From Tubiluchus corallicola (Eukaryota > Priapulida > Priapulimorpha > Priapulimorphida > Tubiluchidae): 64,000 bases of DNA. The notes beneath the pieces are model-generated. The model saw only the letters and a list, made by a program, of their open reading frames with translations. It ran no database searches and was not told the origin of the DNA. The first letter of the stretch is position 1. Each line of letters starts with the position of its first letter. Both the position numbers and the translations under genes were made by a program. The stretch spans positions 124,001 through 188,000 of the forward strand of contig JAQGDQ010000178.1 of the NCBI GenBank assembly GCA_030141605.1, written 5' to 3'. Positions 63,758-64,000 of the stretch are shown here, in pieces.

Positions 63758-64000
63758 TTGATTAGAAATTAGCTCTTTGCGATTATAAACTTTAATCATG
63801 TTTTTTATTCGTTCGACGACCAGAAGTTTTCCCTCTTTGTCAAAAGTACCGACATCTCCAGTACGGAAAAATCCATCGTCAGTAAAAGAGAGGGCAAATT
63901 CCTCTGGATTATTGAGGTAACTGATCATCATTGAAGGAGTTTTGATGAAAATTTCTCCTTCACAGCCTGGCCCCAATTCCTTTCCACACTCCTTGTCAAC
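63758..64000 (-). CDS. ANL (acyl-CoA synthetase/4CL/luciferase-like) ligase, exon running off the window
   Basis: 81 codons are open from the window edge. They read VDKECGKELGPGCEGEIFIK, then a segment with SYLNNPEEF, SFTDDGFFRTGDVGTFDKEG and KLLVVERIKNMIKV, then YNRKELISNQ before donor GTCAGT. GEI, GF(F/W)RTGD and the (V/D)ERIK hinge are the A6-A8 motifs of the ANL superfamily, which activates carboxylic acids with ATP and transfers them to CoA (or oxidises them in luciferases). Substrate cannot be inferred because the N-terminal domain lies outside the window. The A8 loop is odd: the usual K-G-(F/Y)-Q-V is replaced by a longer YNRKELISNQV lacking the glycine. A Ser-Tyr-Leu-Asn-Asn and TGD core identical in style to metazoan 4CL-like proteins makes the family call firm. 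Confidence 0.88.

Overview
The window is animal (metazoan) nuclear DNA, probably from an invertebrate. It is AT-rich, crowded with long microsatellites ((GA)n, (TA)n, (TAC)n, (TTA)n) and small transposon copies, and its recognisable genes are split by GT-AG introns. I cannot name the lineage from sequence alone.

Two loci carry most of the coding content. (1) A histamine H1 receptor-like GPCR lies on the + strand. Exon 1 (41669-42115) encodes a glycosylated N-terminus plus TM1. A 12.4-kb phase-0 intron follows. Exon 2 (54477-55999) encodes TM2-TM7. Every histamine-pocket residue of vertebrate H1 receptors that I checked is present, but the third intracellular loop contains one apparent 1-nt frameshift. 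(2) At the right edge, on the - strand, are the last three exons of an adenylate-forming (ANL; acyl-CoA synthetase / 4-coumarate-CoA ligase / luciferase-like) gene (62139 to beyond 64000). Immediately downstream is a 5'-truncated, frameshifted tandem copy (59893-61010), a pseudogene.

The rest (1-41 kb, the GPCR intron, 56-59.9 kb) is accessory DNA. On the - strand at 3.0-4.2 kb is a decayed immunoglobulin-superfamily membrane protein. LINE reverse-transcriptase remnants lie at 2.37 (-), 3.26 (+) and 32.03 kb (+). A possible cytoplasmic-tail gene fragment lies at 32.5-32.9 kb (-). Three short hAT-type elements have recognisable 8-bp target duplications: 1245-1621, 9017-9292 and 30977-31390. 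Other elements include a Harbinger-like MITE (7933-8471), a 481-bp MITE (37038-37518), a 710-bp fold-back element with hammerhead-ribozyme-like cores in both arms (35643-36352), a 1-kb inverted-repeat element inside the GPCR intron (42208-43207), two oppositely oriented elements with telomere-like cores near the two ends of that intron, a DNA element holding a 21-bp minisatellite (51402-52364) with an inverted relative at 47.8-48.35 kb, and tRNA-derived SINE-like copies.

There is no operon-like organisation and no convincing intact tRNA, rRNA or CRISPR array. I found no undescribed multi-gene system. The most notable items are the pocket-complete H1-like receptor, the ribozyme-bearing fold-back element, the mirrored telomere-like elements flanking the receptor intron, and the traceable decay of the ANL duplicate.
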